The position numbers and the translations under genes were made by a program. Of a stretch of DNA of 64,000 bases, positions 43,619 through 52,881 are shown piece by piece. The notes under the pieces are model-generated. The model ran no database searches, was not told where the DNA came from, and saw only the letters and a list, made by a program, of their open reading frames with translations. Each line of letters begins with the position of its first letter. The stretch's first letter is position 1. Origin of the DNA: a bacterium MS4 (GTDB lineage Bacteria; Bacillota; Clostridia; Oscillospirales; Acutalibacteraceae). Location of the stretch: contig CCFG01000014.1 of assembly GCA_000752215.1 (NCBI GenBank), positions 132,990 to 196,989 of the forward strand, written 5' to 3'.

Positions 43619-43654
43619 AAAAAAGCCCGCGGGCTGAGGCCCACAGGCTTTTTT
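43619..43654. terminator. Bidirectional terminator
   Basis: AAAAAAGCC ... GGCTTTTTT with GGGC/GCCC inside, 12 bases after the flippase stop. Confidence 0.75.
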
Positions 43655-43665
43655 CTATCATCACA

Positions 43666-44979
43666 TTATCGTTTGATAATTTTCTGTACGATGGAAATTT
43701 CCTCTTTGCTCGGAATCAGGAGCCTGTAGAAAGGCGTTTTAGTAAACTTGCAAAAAATGATAATCGAGGTCAGTCCCTGCGCCGTCAGCGAAACGGATGT
43801 CGACACCGCCGCGCCGTTAATGCCCATGCCGGGAATCAGGACAAAGCTGAGGATAATGTTGAACGCCACGCCGATTACCGTGGAAATGATATTCAGCTCC
43901 GGCTTTCCGTACGCCGCAATCGAGTTTGCCAGCACCTTCGCGTAAGTAATAAAGATGGACCCGATAATCAGGATGCGCAGCGCCGGAATGGCCTCTATAT
44001 ATTTCGGAAAAACAACCGGTACGAAAATCTGCGCCATCCAGGTCAGCAGGAACGCGCACACAAAAGTAATGTAGGTAACGATTTTGCAGGACATCAGCGT
44101 CAGCTTAACTTTATCTTCCTGTACCTTCATCCCGGCGATCCTTGACATGATGACCATGCTGACGGCATTCGGCAAAAGCCAGACCTGCTCCATCAGTGTG
44201 GAGGCAAAGGAGTACACGCCGAGCGCGGCAACCTTATAATATCCTTTGACAATGAAATTGGCAGCATAAGTATTCACATAGGTCAGCATGTTGGAAATAT
44301 GGGATTTCAGGCTGTACTTCACCATAGTACCGGCGCCGACCAGCACATCGTCCTCTTCGCTTACCGCCTGTTCCGGGCCTCTGCGCAGCACGGAAATACA
44401 CATCCCGATCATGGCCACCATAATCAGAATGCTGGAAAGAATAATCACCAGCGGCGTTTTCCAGAAAAACACGCTGAACGCAAACACGGTGGTCAGCACG
44501 CGCTGAATCAGGGTTATGATATTATAAGCGCTGAACTTGTTTTCGCCGCGCAGAATGCAGGTGTAGACGGTGGATAAAAAGGAAAACACGCCGTAAACCA
44601 CCGCAAGCACACTGTATAAAAGAGGAGTGTCCGCAAAATAGCTGTCACGCAGTACAAAAACGCTTGCAAGGCCGATGACGACGATTAAGACAACGATTCC
44701 GGCGCAGATTTTTGTCAGCGCTTTTTTCACGTTCTTCAGCCCATAGCGCGACGTATAGTAAATCACCGCGGAACTGACGCTCAGGGAAAGGAAGGTGACC
44801 AGAAGCGTTCCCACGTACTGCAGCTGTGTAATATATCCCTTGGAAGCCGGGTCCAGAACCCCCGTGATCACGAGGGAGGAAATAAACCCCATTACCGCAC
44901 CGAATGCGGTTGTTCCAAAGGTGCTGAGTGCGTCGCGCACGATGGAACTTCTGATTTTACGGTCTTTTTTTTCTTTCAT
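43666..44979 (-). CDS. Wzx/MATE-like polysaccharide flippase
   Basis: 437 residues with about twelve helices and the MurJ/MATE/Wzx superfamily pattern: FGTTAFGAVMGFISSLVITGVLDPASKGYI at the N-terminus and INGAAVSTSVSLTAQGLTSIIIFCK in the ninth-tenth helices. Such proteins flip lipid-linked glycans. No glycan genes are adjacent, but the sugar cluster at 10.8-21 kb lacks a flippase; a link between them is only speculative. Own promoter at 45028-45056. Confidence 0.8.
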   Translation of the reverse strand: MKEKKDRKIRSSIVRDALSTFGTTAFGAVMGFISSLVITGVLDPASKGYITQLQYVGTLLVTFLSLSVSSAVIYYTSRYGLKNVKKALTKICAGIVVLIVVIGLASVFVLRDSYFADTPLLYSVLAVVYGVFSFLSTVYTCILRGENKFSAYNIITLIQRVLTTVFAFSVFFWKTPLVIILSSILIMVAMIGMCISVLRRGPEQAVSEEDDVLVGAGTMVKYSLKSHISNMLTYVNTYAANFIVKGYYKVAALGVYSFASTLMEQVWLLPNAVSMVIMSRIAGMKVQEDKVKLTLMSCKIVTYITFVCAFLLTWMAQIFVPVVFPKYIEAIPALRILIIGSIFITYAKVLANSIAAYGKPELNIISTVIGVAFNIILSFVLIPGMGINGAAVSTSVSLTAQGLTSIIIFCKFTKTPFYRLLIPSKEEISIVQKIIKR

Positions 44980-45027
44980 CTATCCTATACTCCAATATCT
45001 GCCGCTGTACTTTTTAACAAGGAGTAT

Positions 45028-45056
45028 ATTATAGCATGATCGCAAAAAATTAACAA
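45028..45056 (-). promoter_or_regulatory. SigA promoter of the flippase gene
   Basis: Minus strand TTGTTA (45056-45051), 17 bases, TATAAT (45033-45028). Confidence 0.6.
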
Positions 45057-45067
45057 TATTGCAGTGG

Positions 45068-45643
45068 TTATTCCTGAAGTTTTCCGCCAACATGGTTTCT
45101 GTCGAGCGCCTTCCGAATGGTGAGGAACAGCGGTACGGCCACCACGTCCGCAATCACCGCGTTCGTAAGGGTTGCGGCGGCTTTGGTCGCGATTTTAATA
45201 TTGACGACCTGCACCGCGGAGCCGATGAGCAGCTCCTTCACATAGGAATAGCCGAGGTACAGGGCGCAGTAGCTCAAGGAACCCGCGACCGCCGCGAGAA
45301 TCAGGCGGGAAAGCTTTTTCGCGGACTTGTTCCCGCCCCAGGCGATGGTGCCGCAGACAAACGCCATCATAAACTTAAAAACCAGCGTAAAAGGCGCGCT
45401 GGAGGCCCAGCCACCGATCAGGTCAAAGATAAACGAACCGATTCCCGCCGCCGCGCCGCCGTAAACCGGCCCCAAAAGCAGGCCGGACAGGATGCAGAAC
45501 ACGTTGCCGAGACCGATCATGGTTTTGTCGCCAAGCACGGGAATCGGAACGTTCAAGTATGTTCCCACCAGCACAAGCGCGCCCATCAGGCCGGTCAGCG
45601 CGACATTGACCGTCGTCTTTTGCTGATTTGTATTGAATTTCAT
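45068..45643 (-). CDS. ECF transporter S-component (second of a pair)
   Basis: 191 residues, six helices. VALTGLMGALVLVGTYLNVPIPVLG and IGLGNVFCILSGLLLGPVYGGAAAGIGSFIFDLIGGW carry the A-x-x-x-A and G-x-D-L signature of ECF S-components (PF12822/PF07155). It should bind a vitamin outside the membrane and share the energising EcfAAT module encoded elsewhere. GGGGGTATCATC leads the ATG. It lies 28 bases behind another S-component; see the PdxR-like regulator for the probable substrate. Confidence 0.82.
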   Translation of the reverse strand: MKFNTNQQKTTVNVALTGLMGALVLVGTYLNVPIPVLGDKTMIGLGNVFCILSGLLLGPVYGGAAAGIGSFIFDLIGGWASSAPFTLVFKFMMAFVCGTIAWGGNKSAKKLSRLILAAVAGSLSYCALYLGYSYVKELLIGSAVQVVNIKIATKAAATLTNAVIADVVAVPLFLTIRKALDRNHVGGKLQE

Positions 45644-45671
45644 GATGATACCCCCAAACTATGAATGATTC

Positions 45672-46199
45672 TTAATTAAGGACGCCGATACGGTTTTTGA
45701 TATTCAGCCGGTCCAGCGCGTTGCCCAGCAGGAAATAAGCCGCCGCGCTGGCGCTTGCCTGCACCAGATTGGCCGGGATCTCTGCCAGCGGAGAAACAAA
45801 GCTGTGCAGGAAAACGACTTCCGTCAGATAGTACCCGGCGATGCAGATCACCCCGGCGGCGACGGCCGCCGCGGCATTGCGCTTATGAAGGATCGTTTTG
45901 CCCGCCGCGGAAAAACAGAGGACCATGGCCGATTTAATCAGGAAGGTCGGCAGCGCGTACGCTACGCTTCCCGTCAGCGCGTCGGACATCGCTTCGCCGA
46001 TTCCCCCGGCGGCAATGGCAAACGGCGCGGGCAGAATACTGGCCGCAAGATAGAGGATGGAATCCCCCAGATGGATATATCCGCCCGTCGCGGGCGTAGG
46101 GATATGAAGGACATAGGCCGTAACCACAAAGATCATCGCGGCAAAAAGCGCCGTCATGACATAGGTTCCCGTCGCAGAAGGCCGGTTCGTTTTCATCAT
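45672..46199 (-). CDS. ECF transporter S-component (TIGR04002-like)
   Basis: 175 residues, five or six helices, with the very typical GGYIHLGDSILYLAASILPAPFAIAAGGIGEAMSD. It is divergently transcribed from a PdxR/MocR-type regulator across a 118-base gap that contains TACAGTT repeats. Predicted pyridoxine S-components (PdxU) of Firmicutes occur in such arrangements, so vitamin B6 or a precursor is the leading guess. Start behind GGAGTG. Confidence 0.82.
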   Translation of the reverse strand: MMKTNRPSATGTYVMTALFAAMIFVVTAYVLHIPTPATGGYIHLGDSILYLAASILPAPFAIAAGGIGEAMSDALTGSVAYALPTFLIKSAMVLCFSAAGKTILHKRNAAAAVAAGVICIAGYYLTEVVFLHSFVSPLAEIPANLVQASASAAAYFLLGNALDRLNIKNRIGVLN

Positions 46200-46215
46200 C
46201 TAAACACTCCAATGA

Positions 46216-46303
46216 TTGATTTGCTTTAAAGCTGTGCTATAATAATAGCGTATAACTGTTCGTGTTGAAATATACAGTTAATAAAAAAATGATCAGTACA
46301 GTT
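46216..46303 (+). promoter_or_regulatory. Promoter and TACAGTT repeats at the regulator gene
   Basis: TTGATT (46216-46221), 16 bases, TATAAT (46238-46243). Downstream lie AACTGTT (46254-46260, the inverted form), TACAGTT (46273-46279) and TACAGTT (46297-46303), the last two 24 bases apart. Direct repeats of this size are bound by MocR/PdxR/GabR-type proteins; the position suggests autorepression and control of the divergent ECF genes. Confidence 0.55.
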
Positions 46304-46317
46304 TTTGGAGGAAGCCC

Positions 46318-47694
46318 ATGGCCTACGATTATCTGATTTTGGACGCCGATTCGGGTACCCCGCTTTATCAGCAGCTTTACCTCACTATGAAAGCCGCCAT
46401 TGAGGCCGGACATCTCGTGAAGGGAGAGCGTCTTCCCTCCATCCGCAAGCTGGCGGAGGATTTAAAACTGAGCTGCACGACCGTGGAAAACGCGTATCAG
46501 CAGCTTTGCGTGGAAGGCTATATCCAGCCCCGGCCGCAGCGCGGCTATTTTGTCCTGACCGTGGCGCACGACGACGGGCGCCAGAAGCCCCGCCGCATCG
46601 GAACCCCTCTGCCGAGCGCCCCTCCCATCCGCTACAATTTCGGCAGCGACTGTGTGGACAGCGACAATATCGACATCAAGGCCTGGCGGCGCCATATCCG
46701 CGACGTGCTGAACCGTCAGGAGGTCATCGCCGGATACGGCGAGCATCAGGGGGAACGCGCTCTTCGCGAGGCGCTTTCTGCCTACAGCTACAGCGTCCGG
46801 GGGGTGGTCGCTTCCCCGGAGCAGATCGTCATCGGCGCGGGCACGCAGCCGCTGTTAACCATATTATGCGGATTATTAAACAGGGATGATACGCGCGTTG
46901 CCATGGAGGAGCCGGGATTTCTGCAGGCCGAGCAGATTTTCTCCGACTGCGGACTGTCCGTCCTGCAGCTGCCGGCGGACGAAAACGGCATCCGGATGGA
47001 CGCGCTGGAAAAAAGCGGCGCAAAGCTGCTGTTTGTCAGTCCTTCCAACCGGGTCCGCACGGGAACAAGCCTGCCCATGGGCAGGCGGTCCGAGCTGCTG
47101 AACTGGGCGCGGGAAACTGACGCGATCATCATTGAGGACGACTACAACGGCGAACTGCGCTACAACGCGCGTCCGATTCCGGCCATGCAGAGCATGGCGG
47201 GCGGAGAAAGCATCGTTTACATCGGCTCCTTCTCCAAGCTTCTGCTTCCTTCGGTGCGTATCGGCTATATGGTGCTGCCGGAAAACCTTTTGGAACGCTA
47301 CCGCGAGCGGGCCAGCCGCTACAACCAGACCGCCTCCAAAATCGAACAGCTGGCTCTGAGCGGGTACGTGAAAAGCGGACAGCTGGAGCGCCACCTGCGC
47401 CGGCTGAGAAAGCTGTACGCCGCCAAGAGCACCGCGCTGATCAAAGCCCTGAAAAGCGCTTTCGGCGACAGCGTCGATATTTTGCTGGAGGAGACGTTTC
47501 TGTATCTGATTCTGGACGTAAAAACCGGGCTGGTGTCACAGGAGCTCTGTGCCCTTGCGGCGGAGAAGGGCGTTCGGACCATGCCGCCGCAGGAGGGGAC
47601 CTCCAGAATCAGGCTCGGCTTTGCCGGGGTTCCCCTCGGGGAAATCGGCGCGGCGGTAGACTGCCTGAAAAGCGCGTGGTCCGTCGGTAACTGA
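46318..47694 (+). CDS. PdxR/MocR-type GntR regulator with aminotransferase domain
   Basis: 458 residues. Residues 1-75 are a GntR winged helix (GTPLYQQLYLTMKAAIEAGHLVKGERLPSIRKLAEDLKLSCTTVENAY). The rest is a fold-type I aminotransferase domain with IIEDDYNGELRY and the PLP lysine in GSFSKLLLPSVRIGY. These proteins sense PLP or an amino-acid-PLP adduct. TTTGGAGGAAGCCC is the ribosome site. With the two divergent ECF S-components it probably forms a B6-uptake regulon. Confidence 0.88.
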   Translation: MAYDYLILDADSGTPLYQQLYLTMKAAIEAGHLVKGERLPSIRKLAEDLKLSCTTVENAYQQLCVEGYIQPRPQRGYFVLTVAHDDGRQKPRRIGTPLPSAPPIRYNFGSDCVDSDNIDIKAWRRHIRDVLNRQEVIAGYGEHQGERALREALSAYSYSVRGVVASPEQIVIGAGTQPLLTILCGLLNRDDTRVAMEEPGFLQAEQIFSDCGLSVLQLPADENGIRMDALEKSGAKLLFVSPSNRVRTGTSLPMGRRSELLNWARETDAIIIEDDYNGELRYNARPIPAMQSMAGGESIVYIGSFSKLLLPSVRIGYMVLPENLLERYRERASRYNQTASKIEQLALSGYVKSGQLERHLRRLRKLYAAKSTALIKALKSAFGDSVDILLEETFLYLILDVKTGLVSQELCALAAEKGVRTMPPQEGTSRIRLGFAGVPLGEIGAAVDCLKSAWSVGN

Positions 47695-47748
47695 TTGTTT
47701 TTTCCGGGTTATCGTAGTAAAATAGGGTACATTAACAAATAATGGAAT

Positions 47749-47913
47749 TAGAGCGTGTATGCAAACTCCAAAATCTAGTCTATTTCTACTGAGAAGGGTT
47801 CCTTAGTCGTCAAAAATGCTCCGAATACGGAAAGGATTCGGGTGCTTTTTTCCTTGAAGTCCCTCCTTCTCAGCGAAATATCCGTCGTTTTTCCGATTTA
47901 CATACACGCTCTA
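47749..47913. mobile_element. MITE-like 165-bp element
   Basis: Perfect 13-base terminal inverted repeats TAGAGCGTGTATG / CATACACGCTCTA, an inner pair CTGAGAAGG (47789-47797) / CCTTCTCAG (47865-47873) and a central CCGAAT / ATTCGG, so the whole element can fold as one long hairpin. No coding capacity. The ends fit a TA target. It lies between the regulator gene and pepT in otherwise unstructured DNA. Confidence 0.6.
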
Positions 47914-47966
47914 GTCCGCATCCCGCCGATGCGGCGGATTTCCATCGGATAAAGGAGAAGCATAAC

Positions 47967-49184
47967 ATGCGAGCATATGAAAGATTTCTGAAATACGTCG
48001 GCTTTGACACCACCTCTGACGAAAACGCCCCGGAAAACGTCTGCCCCAGCACCCAAAAACAGAAGGCGCTGGCAAAGTTTCTGGTGGAGGAAATGAAGGG
48101 TCTGGGCCTTTCCGACGCCCACATGGACGAAAACGGCTACGTCTATGGCACGCTTCCCGCAAACTGTGAGGAAAAGCTGCCGGTAATCGGGCTGATTTCC
48201 CACATGGACACCAGCCCGTCCGCGAGCGGCGCCGGGATCAGGCCGAAAATCGTGGAAAATTACGACGGCGGGGACATCGTCCTCAATCAGGAAAAACAGG
48301 TCGTGATGAGTCCCGCGAAATTTGAAAGCCTGCGCGATTACAAGGGCAAGGATTTAATCGTCACCGACGGCACCACTCTGCTGGGCGCCGACGACAAAGC
48401 CGGTGTGGCGGAGATCATGACCCTTCTGGAAAAATTGAGCGGCGGCGTGGTAAAGCACGGAAAAATCGCGGTCGGCTTCACTCCGGACGAGGAAATCGGG
48501 CGCGGGGCCGACCGGTTCGACGTCGAACATTTCGGGGCGGATTACGCCTACACGGTGGACGGCGGAAAGCTGGGAGAAATTGAGTACGAAAACTTCAACG
48601 CGGCGGCCGCGACAGTCACGGTAAACGGGGTGAACATTCATCCGGGAGACGCGAAAAACAAAATGAAGAACGCGCTTTTGATGGGCATTGAATTCAACTC
48701 CATGCTTCCCCCGAACGAAATTCCAGCCTGTACCGAGGGCTACGAGGGCTTCCACCACCTGAGCCATATGGAGGGCGACGAGGAAAAAACCGTTCTGCGC
48801 TATATTATCCGTGACCACGACATGAACCAGTTTACGGAGAAAAAAGCCCGTTTTGAAAAAGCCGCCCGCTATCTCAACGAGAAATACGGGGACAATACCA
48901 TTGAGCTCACCCTTCAGAATTCCTATTATAATATGAAGGAAAAAATAGAGCCGCATATGTTTATCATTGAAAAGGCAAAAAAGGCCATGAAGGACGCGGG
49001 CGTGGAGCCGGAGATCGTGGCTATTCGCGGCGGCACGGACGGCGCAAGGCTTTCGTATATGGGTCTTCCCTGCCCCAACCTTTCCACCGGCGGCCACAAT
49101 TTTCACGGCCGGTTCGAATATATCCCGGTCCAGTCCATGGACAGCATGGCGGACGTACTCCTGAATATTGTAAAGGCGGAATGA
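47967..49184 (+). CDS. pepT: Peptidase T (tripeptide aminopeptidase)
   Basis: 405 residues, M20B metallopeptidase. Zinc ligands in GLISHMDTSP (His and Asp) and GADDKAGVAEIM (Asp); catalytic EE in TPDEEIGRGAD; VDGG, and RGGTDGARLSYMGLPCPNLSTGGHNFHG at the C-terminus with the last His ligand. Cytosolic release of N-terminal residues from tripeptides. Length is standard. AAAGGAGAAGC leads the ATG. Confidence 0.95.
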   Translation: MRAYERFLKYVGFDTTSDENAPENVCPSTQKQKALAKFLVEEMKGLGLSDAHMDENGYVYGTLPANCEEKLPVIGLISHMDTSPSASGAGIRPKIVENYDGGDIVLNQEKQVVMSPAKFESLRDYKGKDLIVTDGTTLLGADDKAGVAEIMTLLEKLSGGVVKHGKIAVGFTPDEEIGRGADRFDVEHFGADYAYTVDGGKLGEIEYENFNAAAATVTVNGVNIHPGDAKNKMKNALLMGIEFNSMLPPNEIPACTEGYEGFHHLSHMEGDEEKTVLRYIIRDHDMNQFTEKKARFEKAARYLNEKYGDNTIELTLQNSYYNMKEKIEPHMFIIEKAKKAMKDAGVEPEIVAIRGGTDGARLSYMGLPCPNLSTGGHNFHGRFEYIPVQSMDSMADVLLNIVKAE

Positions 49185-49265
49185 ATTTTGTATCGCATTT
49201 CCCTGCAAAATATGATATAGTAAAGTGATAAAGTGCAAATCGGCGGAAAAACGGCGGAGTTCCCG

Positions 49266-49294
49266 TTGCCGAAAAATGCATTTTATGGTATAAT
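49266..49294 (+). promoter_or_regulatory. Promoter of aspS-gatCAB
   Basis: TTGCCG (49266-49271), 17 bases, TATAAT (49289-49294), about 45 bases before the aspS start. The leader is too short for a T-box. Confidence 0.6.
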
Positions 49295-49338
49295 TATGCT
49301 TTAAATTAAGAAAGTGCTTAAAGGGGATTAACGGAATT

Positions 49339-51090
49339 ATGATTTGTGTGAACCAGTACCGCACCCATCTGTGCGGGGAAGTCAGCGAAAAGGACATTGA
49401 CAGCGAAGTGCACGTTGCCGGCTGGGTGGAAAACATCCGCGACCACGGCGGCGTAAAATTTCTGGATCTGCGCGACCACTACGGCGTGGTTCAGATCGTT
49501 GTTTACGACGAAAGCCTGCTGGAAAATGTAACGAAAGAATGCACCATTACCGCCGCCGGCACCGTTATACTGCGCGACGAAGACACTGTTAATCCCAAAA
49601 TTAATACCGGCACGGTGGAGGTAAAGGTCTCCGCCCTCACCGTGCTGGGCAAAACACTGAACAGCCTGCCGTTTGAAGTGGATTTGTCGAAGGAAACCAA
49701 GGAAGATGTCCGTTTAAAATACCGCTTTCTCGATCTGCGCAACCCGAAGGTACACGAGAATATTGTCCTGCGCTCCCAGCTGATTTCTTTTCTGCGCAGC
49801 AAGATGACGGAAATGGGCTTTCTGGAAATCCAGACGCCGATTCTCAGCGCCTCTTCTCCGGAGGGCGCGCGCGACTATCTGATTCCCAGCCGCAGACACG
49901 CGGGCAAATTCTACGCCCTGCCGCAGGCTCCGCAGATTTTCAAGCAGCTTCTGATGGTGTCGGGCTTTGACCGCTATTTCCAGATCGCCCCCTGTTTCCG
50001 CGATGAGGACGCGAGGGCCGACCGTTCTCCGGGCGAATTTTATCAGCTCGATTTTGAGATGGCGTTCGCCACGCAGGAGGACGTTTTTTCAGTCGCGGAG
50101 GAAGTGCTGGGCGCAACCTTTGAGAAATTTTCCGATAAAAGGGTCTCCAAAGCGCCGTTTGTGCGCATTCCCTACGAGGAATCCATGCTGAAATACGGCA
50201 CCGACAAGCCCGACCTGCGCAACCCGCTGAACATTATCGATATTACCGACCTGTTTGAAGATACCGCCTTTACCCCGTTCAAAGGCAAAACCGTCCGCGC
50301 AATCAACGTGCCGGACTGCGTTGCCCAGCCAAAGAGCTTCTTCGAGAACATGCTGAAATTCGCGGAAGGAATCGGCATGAAGGGCCTCGGCTATATCAGC
50401 GTCACCGCTGAAAACGAGTACAAGGGCCCGATCAACAAATATCTGCCGGACGACAAACGCGAGGAGCTGGCCCGCCGCGCGGAGCTGAAGCCCGGCTGCG
50501 TGATCTTCTTCATCGCCGACGACCGCGAGACGGCCCCGAAGCTTGCGGGACAGATCCGCACGGAGCTTGGCGAAAGGCTTGACCTGATCGACAGGGGCGC
50601 ATTTGAGCTGTGCTTTATTGTGGACTTCCCGATGTACGAGATCGACGAGGACACCGGAAACTACGTTTTCACCCACAACCCGTTCTCCATGCCGCAGGGC
50701 GAAATGGAGGCGCTGACAGCCAAAAAGCCGGAGGAGGTTCTGGCTTACCAGTACGATATCGTCTGCAACGGCGTGGAGCTTTCCTCCGGAGCGGTGCGCA
50801 ACCACGACATCGCCGTGATGGTCAAGGCGTTTGAAATCGCGGGCTACACCGAGGAGGATATCAAAACCAAATTCACCTCGCTCTACAACGCGTTCCAGTA
50901 CGGCGCTCCCCCGCACGCGGGCATGGCCCCGGGCGTGGACCGCATGCTGATGCTGCTGACCGGCGAGGATAACATCCGCGAAGTGATCGCGTTCCCGATG
51001 AATTCCAACGCACAGGACGTGCTGATGGGCTCCCCCGGAGAAGTCACCGAGCAGCAGCTGCGCGAGGTTCACATTAAGCTGAGAAAATAA
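49339..51090 (+). CDS. aspS: Aspartyl-tRNA synthetase (bacterial type, probably non-discriminating)
   Basis: 583 residues: OB-fold anticodon-binding domain (1-110), class II motif 1 in FLRSKMTEMGFLEIQTPILS, motif 2 FRDEDARADRSPGEFYQLD, a GAD insertion (about 290-410) and motif 3 GMAPGVDRMLMLLTGEDNIREVIAF. It is followed directly by gatC-gatA-gatB, so it probably also charges tRNA-Asn with Asp for the transamidation route. No asparaginyl-tRNA synthetase is in the window; discrimination cannot be read from sequence alone. Confidence 0.95.
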   Translation: MICVNQYRTHLCGEVSEKDIDSEVHVAGWVENIRDHGGVKFLDLRDHYGVVQIVVYDESLLENVTKECTITAAGTVILRDEDTVNPKINTGTVEVKVSALTVLGKTLNSLPFEVDLSKETKEDVRLKYRFLDLRNPKVHENIVLRSQLISFLRSKMTEMGFLEIQTPILSASSPEGARDYLIPSRRHAGKFYALPQAPQIFKQLLMVSGFDRYFQIAPCFRDEDARADRSPGEFYQLDFEMAFATQEDVFSVAEEVLGATFEKFSDKRVSKAPFVRIPYEESMLKYGTDKPDLRNPLNIIDITDLFEDTAFTPFKGKTVRAINVPDCVAQPKSFFENMLKFAEGIGMKGLGYISVTAENEYKGPINKYLPDDKREELARRAELKPGCVIFFIADDRETAPKLAGQIRTELGERLDLIDRGAFELCFIVDFPMYEIDEDTGNYVFTHNPFSMPQGEMEALTAKKPEEVLAYQYDIVCNGVELSSGAVRNHDIAVMVKAFEIAGYTEEDIKTKFTSLYNAFQYGAPPHAGMAPGVDRMLMLLTGEDNIREVIAFPMNSNAQDVLMGSPGEVTEQQLREVHIKLRK

Positions 51091-51129
51091 GCCCGGAGCC
51101 TGTTTGGCCCGGCCCAAAGGAGGGTTTTC

Positions 51130-51408
51130 ATGATTACCCATGAGGAAATATTGAATATCGCCAATCTGGCGAAGCTTTCCGTCAGTGACGAGGAGCTGGA
51201 CGAGCTGACGAAGGATATGAGCGAAATCATCGGCTTTGCCGACACGATCAACGCCGCCAGCGCCGACGCTTCCGATTTTGACAACATCAATAACCTCTCC
51301 AACGTCTTCCGGGAGGACACCGTCGTCCCTTCCTACGACCGGGAAGAGATACTGAAAAACGCCGAGAGTCGGGACGACGGATATTTTCTGGTCAAAAAAC
51401 GCGTGTAG
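51130..51408 (+). CDS. gatC: Aspartyl/glutamyl-tRNA amidotransferase subunit C
   Basis: 92 residues; ITHEEILNIANLAKLSVSDEELDELTKDMSEIIGFADTI and the late FREDTVVPSYDREEILKNA are the GatC pattern. It wraps GatA and stabilises the A-B contact. AAAGGAGGG leads the ATG, 39 bases after aspS. Confidence 0.95.
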   Translation: MITHEEILNIANLAKLSVSDEELDELTKDMSEIIGFADTINAASADASDFDNINNLSNVFREDTVVPSYDREEILKNAESRDDGYFLVKKRV

Positions 51409-51417
51409 GAGGTACGG

Positions 51418-52881
51418 ATGGAAAGTCAGATCAAAAAGCTGCACGGGCTGATGCAGTCCCGGCAGATCAGCTGTCAGGAGCTTACACAGAACTATATCGA
51501 CGCGATGGAACGCGACAACAGAAAAATCAACGCCTATGTCAACCCAACGGCGGAGCTGGCAATGGAAACGGCGAAGGCGGTGGACAAAAAAATCGCTTCC
51601 GGTGAAGAGCTTTCCCCCCTTGCGGGAATTCCGATGACCCTCAAGGACAATATCTCCACCAAAGGGATTGAAACCACCTGCTGTTCCAATATACTGAAGG
51701 GCTACTACCCGATTTACGACGCTACAGTGTGGGACATTCTGCAACGGCAGAACGCCGTGCTGCTCGGAAAAACAAATATGGACGAGTTCGCCATGGGGTC
51801 CTCCTGTGAGACCTCGTGCTTCGGCGGGGCGCTGAATCCCCACGACCTTTCCCGCGTGGCGGGCGGCAGCTCCGGGGGCGTTGCCTCCGCGGTCGGCGGC
51901 AACCTTGCCGTTTACGGGCTTGGTTCCGACACGGGCGGCTCTATCCGTCAGCCCGCGAGCTTCTGTGGTCTGGTCGGCTTAAAACCGACCTACGGCTCCA
52001 TTTCCCGCTACGGGCTGATCGCCTACGCGTCCAGTTTTGACCAGATCGGGCCGATCACCGCAACGGTAGAGGACGCCGCGCTGGTTTACGACGCGATTTC
52101 CCGGTACGACGAAAAGGATTCGACCTGCCGCGGCAACACCGGAAAACCGGTCGGCGAAAGCCTGAACAACAGCATCAGGGGTATGAAAATCGGAATTGCG
52201 AAGGAATACTTCGACGGCATCCGCGACGATGTGAACGGCGCCGTACAGAACGCGCTGAAGGTCTACGAATCGCTCGGCGCCGAGATCGTCTATTTCGATA
52301 TGCCCGCTTTAAAATACAGCCTGCCGGTGTACTATATTCTGGCGTGCGCGGAGGCTTCCTCCAACCTCGGCCGGTACGACGGCATCCGCTACGGCTACCG
52401 CACCCCGCACTACGGCGACCGCAATGAAATGATCTGCAAAACGCGCAGCGAGGGCTTCGGCAAGGAAGTCAAGCGCAGAATCCTGCTGGGCACCTACGTG
52501 CTGAGCGCGGGGTATTACGACGCGTATTATAAAAAGGCACAGAACCTGCGCGGCACGCTGGTCAGAGCGTTTCAGGACGCTTTCGGGAAATGCGACGCAA
52601 TTCTCGCCCCCACCGTCCCCATGACGGCTTTCCCGCTGAATTTTACCGCACAGGACGCGGTGGAAACGTATCAGACGGATATCTGCACCGTTCCGGTGAA
52701 CATCGCGGGCCTGCCCGCCGTCTCCATCCCCTGCGGCTTTGACACCGCGGGCCTGCCCATCGGCATGCAGCTGATCGGCAGCAGCTTCAGCGAGGCGGTC
52801 ATCCTGAATATTGCGCATCAGTATGAATCGACCGTAGGAGACACGGTTTTCCGTCGCGCGGACATGGGGGTGAAGCTATGA
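51418..52881 (+). CDS. gatA: Aspartyl/glutamyl-tRNA amidotransferase subunit A
   Basis: 487 residues of the amidase-signature family with Lys76 (TLKDNIS), the cis-Ser in AGGSSGGVASAVGG and the nucleophilic Ser in GSDTGGSIRQPASFCG. Releases ammonia from glutamine for GatB. Preceded by AGGAGGTACGG ten bases after gatC; overlaps gatB by four bases. Confidence 0.96.
   Translation: MESQIKKLHGLMQSRQISCQELTQNYIDAMERDNRKINAYVNPTAELAMETAKAVDKKIASGEELSPLAGIPMTLKDNISTKGIETTCCSNILKGYYPIYDATVWDILQRQNAVLLGKTNMDEFAMGSSCETSCFGGALNPHDLSRVAGGSSGGVASAVGGNLAVYGLGSDTGGSIRQPASFCGLVGLKPTYGSISRYGLIAYASSFDQIGPITATVEDAALVYDAISRYDEKDSTCRGNTGKPVGESLNNSIRGMKIGIAKEYFDGIRDDVNGAVQNALKVYESLGAEIVYFDMPALKYSLPVYYILACAEASSNLGRYDGIRYGYRTPHYGDRNEMICKTRSEGFGKEVKRRILLGTYVLSAGYYDAYYKKAQNLRGTLVRAFQDAFGKCDAILAPTVPMTAFPLNFTAQDAVETYQTDICTVPVNIAGLPAVSIPCGFDTAGLPIGMQLIGSSFSEAVILNIAHQYESTVGDTVFRRADMGVKL

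Noticed and set aside
49185-49338. T-box leader before aspS
   Set aside because: The promoter lies about 45 bases from the start codon, leaving no room for a T-box, and no TGGN core with a hairpin is seen.
50089-51843. 584-residue minus-strand frame opposite aspS-gatC-gatA
   Set aside because: Antisense of well-identified genes with strong codon bias; no motifs.
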